From NCBI RefSeq assembly GCF_023078275.1, contig NC_062978.1, positions 22,405,883 through 22,469,882 of the forward strand: 64,000 nt of DNA, in the 5' to 3' direction. Position numbers and translations under genes: made by a program. The notes beneath the pieces are model-generated. The model did no database searches. It was not told where the DNA came from and was given only the letters and a program-made list of their open reading frames with translations. Position 1 is the first letter of the stretch. Each line of letters starts with the position of its first letter. Below, in pieces: positions 11,736-21,974 of this stretch. Source of the stretch: Leguminivora glycinivorella. Its lineage: Eukaryota > Arthropoda > Insecta > Lepidoptera > Tortricidae.

Positions 11736-12680
11736 GTCACTTCTTTACTAAATACATACTTATCTTCTAAATAATTCGGTTGAGTTTATAATCATATGCT
11801 GCCCTACATAGGTCGTTTTATGTATCCAGCAATTACCTAATATCGTCAAATCATGTCGATAATGACAACTTGTACCTACTGGTCAACAACCCAACGGCCT
11901 CTCAGCCTATAATTAATCTAGTTTTTGTTAATTACTTTATGAATAACAAATTACAAAAAAAATGCTGATCAGTTAAAGGCAAAAAATTTAGATTGACGGT
12001 ACAGTCAAACTTGTCGCGACTTGAGAACGTATCCAAGCAAAAAGTAGAAGGTATAGTTTGTCTTTTTCTAATTCATATTTTAAAGTATATTGTTCCTTTT
12101 CCCTCATATGTAATGATTGCTTGTTTCCTTGACCGTGCTGTGATTGGCAATATCTATTGTATGTATAAAATGATCAAAAAACACATCGGTCGTTAACTTG
12201 TTTTTTAAAGAGTTCGTAGTTGGTACAACAGGCTCTAAGTCTAAACACACTAGTTTTTGACGAAAAAACGTTACTCGATGTCTAGGTCTATTATGTAATT
12301 TTTGGTCCTATTTAGTAAGGTGTTAGCTACAATGTCTGCAAACTGCTGACGAGGCAACGCGACCACCCGACGGGACCCTTCCTCAGGCTGCGAGGACCGA
12401 AACTCTGCCTATTTGGCCGTAGACGCTCCCTCGATTAACATCTTACAAACTTAAATACTAGCTCTCAGATTTTTAATCATAAATTTAATTAAAATATTGA
12501 AAACGTATTTTCTTTAGTTAAATTGTATTTAATTTTGGTTTCATATTACATTTTACAAAATAACTGTCAAAATTTATTACAGTTCTTCCCTAAGAACTAA
12601 TAAAGGTTTATAGCGCTATTCACTTGCTCTGTACAATAAATATTATTTTCCGTGACCTTAAGGCTATCAAATAAAGTATT
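11736..12680. other. Gene-free stretch
   Basis: The 67-codon frame at 11993-12196 shows no recognised domain. No repeat was recognised. Confidence 0.4.
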
Positions 12681-13059
12681 AGGTTCGGTCACACATAGGG
12701 CGCTTTGATAGCGTAGTCGAATACGAGCGCATTCGGAGCGGATCGGCGGCGCATCCGCTCCGAATTACGCTTGCGCTGTCACACATGACACAGCGCGCAT
12801 TGTGAGCGAACTTGTCTGAATATGGATTAAATGTTAACCATTTAGCTAATTGTTTTATTCCAAAATGTTGTTTTGATTTCTTATGTGTAATACTTATTAG
12901 AAGTTTATATGTAGTTGTAAAATATAGGCTTAGAAGTTACCATGTGCAGAACGCGCGCGGATCCGCTTTGAATACGCTCGCAATCTGCTCCGTCCGGCGC
13001 ACCGCCATCATTGCGCTCCGCTAACGCTGCGCTCTCAAAACGCGCATGGCCGAGCTTAA
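12681..13059. mobile_element. GC-rich MITE (copy C) with AT-rich centre
   Basis: The left part (12681-12830) begins GGTTCGGTCACACATAGGGCG and carries GCTTTGATAGCGTAG. The right part (about 12945-13059) has GTCCGGCGCACCGCCATCATTGC, then TAACGCTGCGCTCTCAAAACG, and ends CATGGCCGAGCTTAA. These are the two ends of the family seen at 7509-7939. The AT-rich sequence between 12830 and 12945 may be a later insertion or internal divergence. Confidence 0.6.
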
Positions 13060-13061
13060 GA

Positions 13062-13650
13062 AACTCACGGCAGACACAAATGTACCAGTGGTGCTGGTGT
13101 GTGCTTATATTCAAAATTTCGACTTATGAATATCGTTTGAATAGTGGCACGTGGGGAAGTAGAAAGCTCGCCGACAATAATTATCCCACTTCCCACTAAT
13201 TAGTGTTCTGACAAAAGCTTGGACCACGAGAGTGCCAGTTAGACTAGACTAGACATGGACTAGACGTAAGTAACCTAAATTAGAAGCATTAACTGTCAAT
13301 GTTGACACTACGACGCTAGACTGACTGGCGTATTTGCTAGCGTGTCTTTAGTTTTCTATGCATCCCGCTCATACTGGCATAATAGTGTGAGATGTATTAA
13401 TACATTATTTTAAACAGGCGCTGAGCGAATATACGTAATAAGGCTTCTAAGTAAACAGCATTCTAAATTATCCTTTTAACGTAAGTTAAAGCCGCTTGAA
13501 AAAATAAAACATAAATTATTACAACGAGATCACCATAATAGGAACTTCACTCTGCACGCCGACTGCAAAGTTTCCATATAAATTGCAGTCCGTCCGCCGT
13601 CCCTTATCCGACACATTGAATTAACGGACAAACAATTTTCTACATATTCA
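13062..13650. other. Gene-free stretch
   Basis: A short tandem GACTAGACTAGACATGGACTAG patch lies near 13240-13265. Nothing else was recognised. Confidence 0.4.
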
Positions 13651-13651
13651 A

Positions 13652-13792
13652 GCGGGCTATTATGCTTGCAATTTAATCACTTATCAACGAGGATAAGACA
13701 CATGTCACTCTCACACTGACATACTTGCCAGAACGTGGCGGATGCTTTATCAACGTAGATAAGTGATAAAATTTCAAGCATCATAGGCCTGC
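13652..13792. mobile_element. Hairpin MITE, family 'TTATCCACGTGGATAAG' (copy 1, decayed)
   Basis: The left arm has GGGCTATTATGCTTGCAATTT and CACTTATCAACGAGGATAAG. The right arm has TTATCAACGTAGATAAGTGA and TTTCAAGCATCATAGGCCTGC. The centre, GTCACTCTCACACTGACATA, is shared exactly with the far better preserved copy at 48057-48192. Confidence 0.75.
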
Positions 13793-13878
13793 AGCTCGTC
13801 AAGTAAACGATAATGGGGAACAATAAAGGCCAGTTTCCCGTGAAATGTGAAAGTCCGATGACACAACTCGCGTAACAG

Positions 13879-14300
13879 GTCGAGATTGCGCCCCGCATTA
13901 CAAAATGAAGGCACAGAAGGTCAGCTCGAGGGAAACTGAAGGCGTGAGGGCCTACCGCGAATCATTACGTTCGTAAAACGATAGAGAGATAAAATCATTC
14001 CTCCTTGCGTTATCCCGTTTGCGACCTCATGGAAGCTTGGGATCCGCTTTAACAAGTGACAAGCTTGAAGAGAGAATTCTGATTTTCACGGCAGATCCTC
14101 TTGAGTCGAGAATGTCGAGATTGCGCCCCGCGTTACAAAATGAAGGCACAGAAGATCAGCTTTGAGGGAAACAGAGGAAGTGAGAGTCTACCGCGAATCA
14201 TTACGATAGTATGACCATAGATAAATAAATATCATCATCCTCCTTGCGTTATCCCGGCGTTTTTCACGGCTCATAGGAGCCTGCGGGCGAAACATGGTCG
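13879..14300 (+). repeat. Direct tandem duplication, ~235 bp, containing SINE-tail text
   Basis: GTCGAGATTGCGCCCCGC at 13879-13896 recurs at 14114-14131, offset 235. It is followed in both copies by CAAAATGAAGGCACAGAAG, CTACCGCGAATCATTACG and TCCTCCTTGCGTTATCCCG. The last motif belongs to the retroposon tail seen intact at 52570-52764. Both copies diverge after about 180 bases. Confidence 0.7.
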
Positions 14301-15805
14301 CGTGATATAGCATATCGGATCGCGTCAGTGCGCCCTTTTGACACGTTTAGTAGATGCGAAAGGGACTAGCCAAACTCGATAAGTTATATCACACTAATGT
14401 GCTGTGTCCATTGGGGTCCGCTTTCACAACAAATTTTTTGTATTCTGAAAGATTGTCAAATTAATACCCGGCCCATCGCGCGGTGGCAATCCTTTTAGCG
14501 CTGCAGAGGTAGCTTCTACCTCTACAACAGTTATGGCTCCTGCTGTCCTTCTGTGTCTAGTCTAGTAGATATATTATGCACAATGCACAACTGGAGTTCT
14601 GTAAGATGACAAGATTAGCAAATTTATAGGCGGCGCGGCGGTGATACTTCCATTGATTCCCTGATAGCGTGACAGCTTGTTGGAAATCCTTTTTGATTGT
14701 GGCGGTGCTGCAAAGGGTGACCTTAGTATGCCTCAAGAATCACTCTGATGGTCTGGTGAGTCTGGTGATGGGTGAGTATAGTGATAAGTAAAACCTGAAG
14801 TTTATCGTGAATATAAAAACAGACAGACGCGGCTGGTGGTTTGGTTATGACATAAAACCTTAAGTCAATAAATAACTTAATCAATAATCAGTTTATGCCT
14901 AAAAGCTTTCTCCAATTGTCTTTCTTAATGGTACCTACTTCTCAAGATAAATGTAATTTCACTCTCCTAACAAAACAATAATCTATCCATTACTTAAAAC
15001 CAGCTCGGAAACCATGTAACTGCGAAGTGAACTTAGATTTACTGTCTACGACTATTTTCACTTAGATCCGAAAATTAGTTGCTCCATAATTTAACATTTG
15101 CCAATCTAGTTTCCGTACTAAATAATCGGGCTCAGTGAGTGCTAACATAAGTTTTGCTACCGATAAAACTGTATTCATGGATAAACATAACCAATAAGCA
15201 AGGCAATGGCAACATTGGAAACTAAAGTTCAGGCCTTTACAAGCCAGCGGGTTTCACTCAGATACCTTGGACTTTACTTCATACTGATACGGTTAAATTT
15301 TGTGTCTCTGGCACTTTTATGCTTGTTAAGCTAAGCCAGAACTTGTTATAATAAGGAAATAAAGTTCAGTATTATTGTCAGAGGTGTCAAAGTTTTGTTA
15401 TTTAAGTCGCATGCGAGTCAAACGCTTGTAAATAGGCATTGGATATGACTTGATAGCTTAAGGGGCTACTGAATATTTCTTCGCCCGATAACGGATTTCT
15501 AGTATTCGGCGCTGTTACTTATTGCTTTTAATTGACAGGCCTATATCGTCCGCTGAACTGATAGCCAGTGGAGTCAGTGGACCTTTAGTAGCTATAATAT
15601 CCCATCAAAATTAGAATTTTCATGTTCGAATATACGTAACTTATTCAGTATTGAATCAAAAGGTTTTCGACTCATTTTTTTTTATTCTTGGCAGGTCATT
15701 GGTTTTTTGTAAGATAAAAACCTAATCACGAAAAAAGAAATGTAGAAACGCCAGAGCCAAAGGAGAAAATAATTCGTACAATTACTAAAGCTCACAAACA
15801 TTACA
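14301..15805. other. Gene-free stretch
   Basis: A small hairpin, GAGGTAGCTTCTACCTC, lies near 14506-14522. GGTCCGCTTTCACAACAA at about 14415 is a further scrap of the SINE-tail family. No coding region was recognised. Confidence 0.4.
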
Positions 15806-16019
15806 ACTAGGGGGCGTCCATTAATCGCGTCATACGTTTTTGGCTTATTTTAGACCCCCCCCCCTCCCCCATGGTGATCTTTGGTGATATTTTCAGGACC
15901 CCCTCCCCCCTGGCCAATATGACGTGTAATTTTTTGGCAACTTAAGTAGACTTTTTTCCAACCCACGAATCAACCAAATCTTGGCGCGAAATTCAAATTT
16001 TCTATGAGAATTAAACCTT

Positions 16020-16160
16020 TAAGGTTCCGTACCTCAAAAAGGAAACCACTGAACCGATTAACTTGTTTGGCACACATATGTAAACTTATGACCCAAAGAC
16101 GGGCATGTAATTTAAATAAAATAAAAAAACAACTATTAGGGCCACTTTTGGGGGGTAAAA
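16020..16160 (+). repeat. Dispersed repeat start 'AAGGTTCCGTACCTCAAAAAGG'
   Basis: AGGTTCCGTACCTCAAAAAG followed by CTGAACCGATTAACTTG is a recognisable lepidopteran dispersed-repeat beginning (from memory). It is non-coding and truncated. Confidence 0.45.
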
Positions 16161-16232
16161 GTGAAAATTAGAAATCAAAATTTTTGAAATAGTTTTTTAG
16201 CGTGTTACATATCAAATGAAAGAGCGTTAATT

Positions 16233-16551
16233 AGGCCATTTTTTTTTCAAAGTTGTTACCCCACTTTTTTTTATTTGGAATTTTTTATGTGCTTTCCACT
16301 CAGAATCGCGAGCTCTTTCAATCCTAATAGGAGTAAAAAAGTGTCCCAAGGTTTTTCTCTATTCCGTTACCATTTTTTCATACATTTTGTATGGCGGTAA
16401 CGGAATGGAAGGTCTAAAAAAAATATGGAAATCTTGGAACATTTTTTTCTCCTATCACGATCAAAAGACCTCGCGATTCTGAATATGAATCGCGTAAAAA
16501 ATACCCATGTTACAAAAAAAGTGGGGTGGACTACTTTGAAAAAAAATGGCC
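16233..16551. repeat. Long imperfect palindrome (~155-bp arms)
   Basis: GGCCATTTTTTTTTCAAAG at 16234 answers CTTTGAAAAAAAATGGCC ending at 16551. Further paired blocks are GTTACCCCACTTTTTTT, CAGAATCGCGAG, ATAGGAG and TTCCGTTACC with its complement near 16395. The centre is TACATTTTGTA near 16386. Arms differ at perhaps a quarter of positions. It is probably a foldback MITE. Confidence 0.7.
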
Positions 16552-16908
16552 CAAGGTACTACTACGTATTTCAAAGATTCGTACACTATACGTATTTCAA
16601 AGATATATGTTTTTAATAATTTTCAGTCAAGTAAATTTTCAAGTAATTTAAGAAAACAGGCAAAAATTACCATTCCCTTATCTCCGAAACTAATCAGCAT
16701 AAAATTTTCAAAAAAATACCCGAGATAGCCTTTAATGTATAGATTACAAGAAAACCTATTAGAAATATATAGTCAAGCCTAAATTGGACTTAAAGAAAAA
16801 ACTCAAATTACGAATTTCACTCACTGGGGCTGCAAGGAGTTACCAAATCTTTTGAAAGTGTTGAGTGCGTTTGAATATTACATGTACATTCATTTTTGTT
16901 TCGTCTTT

Positions 16909-17442
16909 TTAGGGTTCCGTAGTCAACTAGGAACCCTTATAATTTCGCCATGTCTGTCTGTCTGTCCGTCCGTCCGTCCGTCCGCGGGTAATCTCAGTGA
17001 CCGTTAGCACTAGAAAGCTGAAATTTGGTACCAATATGTAAATCAATCACGCCAATAAAGTGGTAAAATAAAAAGTGGAAAAAATGGTTTGTTAGGGTGG
17101 CCCCCTACATGTAAAGTGGGGACTGATTTATTTTTTCATTCCAACCCCAACGTGTGATATATTGTTAGATAGGTATTTAAAAATGAATAAGGGTTTACTA
17201 AAATCGTTTTTTGATAATATTAACATTTTCGGAAATAATCGCTCCTAAAGGAAAAAAAAAAGTGTCCCCCCCCTCTAACTTTAAACCATATGTTTAAAAA
17301 ATATGAAAAAATCACAAAAGTAGAACTTTATAAAGACTTTCTAAGAAAATTGTTTTGAACTTAAGTAGTTTTTGAGAAAAATACGGAAAACTACGGAACC
17401 CTACACTGAGCGTGGCCCGACACGCTCTTGGCTGGTTTTTTA
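16909..17442 (+). mobile_element. Dispersed repeat 'GGGTTCCGTA...GGCTGGTTTTTT' (copy 1)
   Basis: Starts TTAGGGTTCCGTAGTCAAC with an immediate complement GGAACCC, then (CTGT)n/(CCGT)n. Later come GTAAAGTGGGG and GTCCCCCCCCTC. It ends CACGCTCTTGGCTGGTTTTTT. Copy 2 at 30777-31376 shares all of these landmarks in order. It is non-coding, and the type (SINE-like or DNA) is undetermined. Confidence 0.7.
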
Positions 17443-17525
17443 TAAATTGTTCAAAATATCGATTATTTTATTTTCAACAATGACTTAGCGCCTCCAGAAG
17501 GCGCTTAAGCTCTTCTTGTGATGTA

Positions 17526-17712
17526 AGGAACCCTTGCAACACGAGTCCAACTCACACTTAGCCGGTTTTTAAGTGTTATGGCTCGTCTATGATTCCGCCA
17601 ACGTCAAGGTTTAGGAAGGCACGCGTTTTTTGAAGACAGTTGGCCGGTGAGCTCTACATTTGTCAAATTTGCCGCCTTTTTTCAGTGCCATGATTAGGTT
17701 GACCGTCTATAA
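17526..17712 (+). repeat. End piece of the 'GGGTTCCGTA' repeat followed by repeat B fragment
   Basis: GGAACCCTTGCAACACGAGT then CTCACACTTAGCCGGTTTTT is the end signature of the dispersed repeat. The next part, AAGTGTTATGGCTC, GGAAGGCACGCG, TTTTCAGTGCCATGATTAGG, is collinear with 44885-45024 and is called repeat B here. Confidence 0.6.
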
Positions 17713-17859
17713 CAGACTGTCCGTGTACACGTGATAAGGGCAAACTAAAAAAATCTTTGAGAATTAAAAATAACCGACTGCACACAGCTCTTTTTTTCTC
17801 ACTTGATGGTCTCATCGGAAGATCAGCGCTGGAAGTCACCAGCAACACGCTGAGATGAG

Positions 17860-17957
17860 GCCATTTCGTGGCACTTCATTGCTTTCTGTTTGTGTTGTAA
17901 TGTGTAATTAATCTTGACTGTGTTCACGAATAAATTATATTCTATTCTATTCTGTTC
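17860..17957 (+). mobile_element. Retroelement 3' tail with (TTCTA)n
   Basis: GTTCACGAATAAATTATATTC followed by TATTCTATTCTG resembles a LINE 3' end: a polyadenylation-like AATAAA and then a short simple repeat. No coding text precedes it. Confidence 0.45.
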
Positions 17958-18162
17958 TCTTTGCACTGCACAACGCAAGTTCTGACTGTAAAAGTTGATA
18001 TAAAAATAGCTCACAAATATGATTTTTTCTTTACGTTAGTGTAACAAAAAAAATACACGTGATATGTTCCTAACCCCCCCACCCCCCATGGTGATATTTG
18101 GTGATTTTTTCATGACCCCCTCCCCCCCTATGCAGTATGACGCGATTAATGGACGCCCCCTG

Positions 18163-18475
18163 CTCTGCCCTTTTACTTTCTCAGCCCTTTCTCCTTTACA
18201 ATACACGACCTTCCTACACTCAACATCATATAACACACAACTGTTCAGTAAAAGCTAAACCTTACCGCAGTCGGCATATACCTCAATCTTTGTATGAGGT
18301 TAGTGTGAGATACGATAGTGGGTAAGTAGATATGTTAATGCGAACCGATTAGCAATGGCTTGTGGGTGCTCCGGAAGATATAAAATATGAGTAGAGCATG
18401 TCCTTATTATGTGTTGAAGTGTAGTCAAATATCCCGCTTTGGCTCTAACCATTAGAATAAGAATTATTTGTGGTG
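18163..18475. other. Gene-free stretch
   Basis: Nothing recognised. Confidence 0.4.
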
Positions 18476-18715
18476 TTTCGGGTGTCCATCGCTTACCATC
18501 AGGCGACCTGTCTGCTCATTTGCCTCATATCCCATAAAACAAAAAAAACTAAAGCCGAGCATTTATTCATACATTATTTAAACATGTGGTGTCCATGGGC
18601 GGCAGTATTGGCTTACCATCAGGCGACCTGTCAGCTCGTTTGCCTCCTATCCCATAAAACAAAAAAAGATGATCTGCTAAAGCCGAGCATTTATTCATAC
18701 ATTATTTAAACATGT
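18476..18715 (+). repeat. Tandem pair of LINE/SINE 3' tails
   Basis: CTTACCATCAGGCGACCTGT, then TTTGCCTC.TATCCCATAAAAC and an A-rich run, occurs twice. Each copy is followed by AAAGCCGAGCATTTATTCAT and ACATTATTTAAACATGT (18551 and 18679, 128 apart). The same tail appears once at 41163-41263. The CCATAAAA plus A-run looks like a retroposon 3' end. Confidence 0.7.
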
Positions 18716-18732
18716 CGAGCGTTTATTCGACT

Positions 18733-18854
18733 TAGGGCCGGTTGCATCAAACCCTCTGTCACCGTTAAAGCGTTCGTTAAATTGTCAATAATGACAATAA
18801 TGACAATAGTGACAATAATGTGTCTGTCAAATATGGTTGATGCAACTAGCCCTT
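18733..18854. mobile_element. MITE, family 'AGGGCCGGTTGCATCAA' (copy 1)
   Basis: AGGGCCGGTTGCATCAAACC is mirrored by GGTTGATGCAACTAGCCCT. The centre holds a (TGACAATAA)n-like run. Related ends occur at 45790-45930, and a similar family lies at 63165-63285. Confidence 0.75.
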
Positions 18855-19748
18855 AACTCCTTATGCAACTGGTGGTTAAAAAAAGGCAAAAAAGGCCAGT
18901 GACGTGGGTAACAAAAGACTCCACGGGTATTTTTTGACTCAGTTAAACACCGTTGCATACAATACTTTTTCTAAGACCATGCGCTTACTTTTTTAGTTTT
19001 CTAAAATAATTTTCGGCAAATTCACACTGTTTCCTGGATTTTGACGCAAAGGCCTCTTTTCCTTCACTCTACCCGGTCGCTCGCACTTTCTCATGCTAAC
19101 CTTTAAATAAGTACCTAAACAAACGGAGTCGAAACTATATAAATCGTATTTACTTTATAAATGGAACCATTTGTAAATAACAAATTGGTGCAAACATACT
19201 TTGGAAAACAAACTCGTGTTCTGTATGTTGACATAATGTTCGATAAATAAAATTTTCTCTCATTCAGCATTTTCTTCGATCATTCGAAAGACTGTAAATT
19301 CTTTTAGCCAATATTAGCTCAATCGAAGTCAACTCCGATTTGCATTTTGATATAAGAACGATGTAAGGTCGGTCTCATTCGCTGAAATGATGATTATGAT
19401 CATGATGTAACCATCTGTGGAACGTTTTCGAGAAGCAGCCTAAGATTAACTATGCGAACATAATTGACGAAGCCCCTCAAACAGAAGTACAAGATGAAAG
19501 GTATAATATTTGACCGATACGTTGTATAAGAACATACAATCTGTAAGGCTTATAAAATTAAGACTATTAAGAGCGGTACAGAGACTTGGAAATGATATAG
19601 ACTGTCAATCTACACAGATGAAACACACTCTGCACAATCTTGCATTGAATAATGTCGTCAAGTACGAAGAATTTAGCGATATGCCATTTTCATGCACTCG
19701 ATGAACCAGAAGCCGGCATTGAATTTAAATACGACTCCTACATTCTAC
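18855..19748. other. Gene-free stretch
   Basis: The 64-codon frame at 19510-19704 has no recognised motif. No repeat was recognised. Confidence 0.4.
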
Positions 19749-19749
19749 T

Positions 19750-19890
19750 GTAGGCCTAGCACATGATGGCCGCGAGAGTATGTCGCCGCGATATAGATGA
19801 CGCGTCTTCTTCTAACTGTATTAATTACATAAGGACGGGTAGTCTATCTTGCGGCGACATACTCTCGCGGCAATCATGTGCTAGGCCTAC
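19750..19890. mobile_element. Hairpin MITE, ~50-bp arms
   Basis: GTAGGCCTAGCACATGATGG then CGCGAGAGTATGTCGCCGCG is mirrored by CGGCGACATACTCTCGCGGC and AATCATGTGCTAGGCCTAC. Arms pair over about 50 bases with few mismatches. It is non-coding. The frames read on either strand here are by-products. Confidence 0.8.
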
Positions 19891-20378
19891 TGATCTAGAA
19901 TTGAATACGTGTGGTTTACCTCCACTCGATTGTTGAATTCTATAGCACGAATTGTTAGAATAGCAAATCATCGTTTTCAACTGACTTTCGGTTTCGAATC
20001 TCACCCAAGGACCAAGGCAGACCATTTTCCACTTTTAAATTTATTCTAAGCCTATAAGGAGCTAAGTCTGTATAATTGGCTCGTCTCTGGTGGAAATTAA
20101 AAGTGAACCAACGAGGTGAATTATCGATTGCATTGTCCATACGTCGGGCTGTCATTATCGATTTCGTTTGGACAAGTAATTGCCGGTGTGCTTGTGCACT
20201 GACATTTGGATTATTGTATACTACCTACTGATTATGCACTAGATAGAGCAATTGAAATGGTTTATAATATAACTATAGTTTTTGCCCACGGCCTCACTCG
20301 CGTTAAATTCGAAAATTGCGGAATGATCCATATACACTTCCACACTCCATTATAGGGAAGTGTGGGGTCAGAAAGAGA

Positions 20379-20518
20379 CAAAAAGTAGCCTATGTCACTC
20401 TCCATCCCTTCAACTATCTCCACTTAAAAAAATGCGTCAATTCGTCGCACCGTTTTGTCGTAAAAGACGGACAAACAAACAAATACACACACTTTCCCAT
20501 TTATAATGTTAGTATGGG
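20379..20518 (+). mobile_element. Retroelement 3' end ending 'CCCATTTATAATGTTAGTATGG'
   Basis: AAAAAGTAGCCTATGTCACT, then CGTCAATTCGTCGCACCG and ACGGACAAACAAACAAATAC, then CCATTTATAATGTTAGTATGG. This is the very common 3' terminus of an RTE-like family in Lepidoptera (recognised from memory). Only the tail is present. Confidence 0.65.
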
Positions 20519-20750
20519 TACAGTTTTTATTTCTATAAATATAAGGTAGGTAACCGTTTTTAGGGTTTATGAAGACTTGTGAAGTAATACAATAAACAAA
20601 CACTTCTCTTTAAGTAAGATTAGGGCTCTTCAGATTCTTGCTAAATTGCTGGTTGATCTAGCTGTAAATGTAAAGAAAATGATTATTGTCATTGCCTCAA
20701 TTGTCAGAGCCTCTTGATTCATTTGAAGAGTAGAGGGATAGTCAGTAGGT

Positions 20751-20841
20751 TATCAAAACTTTCGTTTCGCCGATGACATTGTCCTCTTCGCTTCTTCAAA
20801 AGCAGAACTACATCAAATTCTCCAGGATCTGAGTGATCCAG
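20751..20841 (+). pseudogene. LINE reverse transcriptase catalytic-motif fragment
   Basis: Beginning at 20751 one frame reads YQNFRFADDIVLFASSKAEL followed by HQILQDLSDP. F-A-D-D is the catalytic box of reverse transcriptase. RFADDIVLFA...AEL is typical of RTE/CR1-type insect LINEs. Matching text stops after about 30 codons on both sides. It is an orphan scrap of the palm domain. Confidence 0.8.
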
Positions 20842-20844
20842 TAT

Positions 20845-21430
20845 CGTGCAAAGACTCAAGCCATGACCTTGCAAGAAACATGGGGTCCTCGTTCAATAAG
20901 TTTCGGATTTATATCGAAATTTGCCAACTTTGGAGACTTTTCAGCTGCAAATCAAAACGTATGCTCAATAACGATGAATCTGGTGGAGGTAATCGTGAAT
21001 TGGACCAACTTTGTTTGCTAAAGGTTGCTTTAATGTAGGTCCGCTCTTTGCGACCTTTTGTATGTTAATCCGTTTTATAATAATTTCCTTTGTTGAATTA
21101 GACTAGTTTTACGTTTTGAATAGTCAAAGACACAAACTTACATGGTTTAGCTTTTAGGCTGATTAATATGTAACCCCCTCATAACCCATTCTTAAAACCT
21201 TTCTCAAATGAAATCGTCGGAAACTTTTGGTAGACTGCACTTAGTTGACATCTGAACGAACGTTGCATTAGAAAAAGTGACACCTACATTTTTGACAAAA
21301 TTATAAGTTGAAATATAAGAAGTGTTTCATAATCTAATCTTAACTAAGGTTTTGTTTTTGTTTTCAGGTAAGCATGCCGTTGCGACGGGAAAAATGGTAA
21401 AATCTAAATATTTCCCATGTGCATTATTAA
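20845..21430. other. Gene-free stretch
   Basis: No recognisable gene or repeat. Confidence 0.4.
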
Positions 21431-21431
21431 C

Positions 21432-21552
21432 TAGGTGCATTGGGCTAATTTAGAAACACAGAAATGCTCGGGTAAAATCGAAAGGGGAATCTTGATATGA
21501 TGGAAATAATGGTAATTGTATGTGACTTTCGAAATTACCCCAATGCACCCTA
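21432..21552. mobile_element. MITE, family 'TAGGTGCATTGGG'
   Basis: TAGGTGCATTGGGCTAATTT.GAAA is mirrored by TTTCGAAATTACCCCAATGCACCCTA. It is 121 bases long and non-coding. Confidence 0.7.
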
Positions 21553-21760
21553 TTATACATTGCTATCTAATATTTCGATGGGTTGTAATTGTCCTCCAAT
21601 CGAAAATGTGCCCATGAGCTTTTGAATACCGAAAAGTCTGAATGTTACCAATTTAAACATAATTCTGACTTCATACAATTATATTTGTCCTTTATTTTAT
21701 ATTGGAGTGATACGAAATGATATTGAAAGCCTTTGTGAAAGGGAAAGGGTTATTGATGTA

Positions 21761-21969
21761 AAATATTAAGCCGGGATTTTAACTATAAAACTCCCGTGAG
21801 ACTCATACATATTTAAAAATATTTTAAGCGGGTTACTCACGTATTAAGTCGATATAGGGTCGCTACTCTTGAGAAAGGTTCTCGAAATTGAACCGAAACA
21901 TGTCGAACGCTATATCGACTTAATACGTGAGTAACCCGCTTAAAATATTTTTAAATATTAAGCCGGGAT
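21761..21969. mobile_element. Foldback element with 49-bp perfect arms and 17-bp direct repeats
   Basis: The arm at 21809-21857 (key part TTTTAAGCGGGTTACTCACG) is perfectly reverse-complemented at 21910-21958, with a 52-base spacer. AAATATTAAGCCGGGAT occurs in direct orientation at 21761-21777 and 21953-21969. The left copy is separated from its arm by about 31 bases, while the right copy overlaps the end of its arm. Confidence 0.8.
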
Positions 21970-21974
21970 GTAAG

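Larger units (their letters stand above)
15808..18162. mobile_element. Composite region bounded by matching inverted ends 'GGGGGCGTCCATTAATCGCG'
   Basis: GGGGGCGTCCATTAATCGCG followed by TCATAC (15811) is mirrored by GTATGACGCGATTAATGGACG (about 18136-18161). Just inside each end sits a C-rich patch with CCCATGGTGAT.TTTGGTGAT, in the same orientation at both ends. Either this is one 2.35-kb non-autonomous DNA element, or two short copies that each lost one end. No transposase reading frame lies between. The interior is other repeats. Confidence 0.55.

Noticed and set aside
15808..18162. Autonomous transposon with a transposase inside
   Set aside because: No frame between the ends exceeds about 66 codons or shows a transposase motif. 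The interior consists of other repeats.
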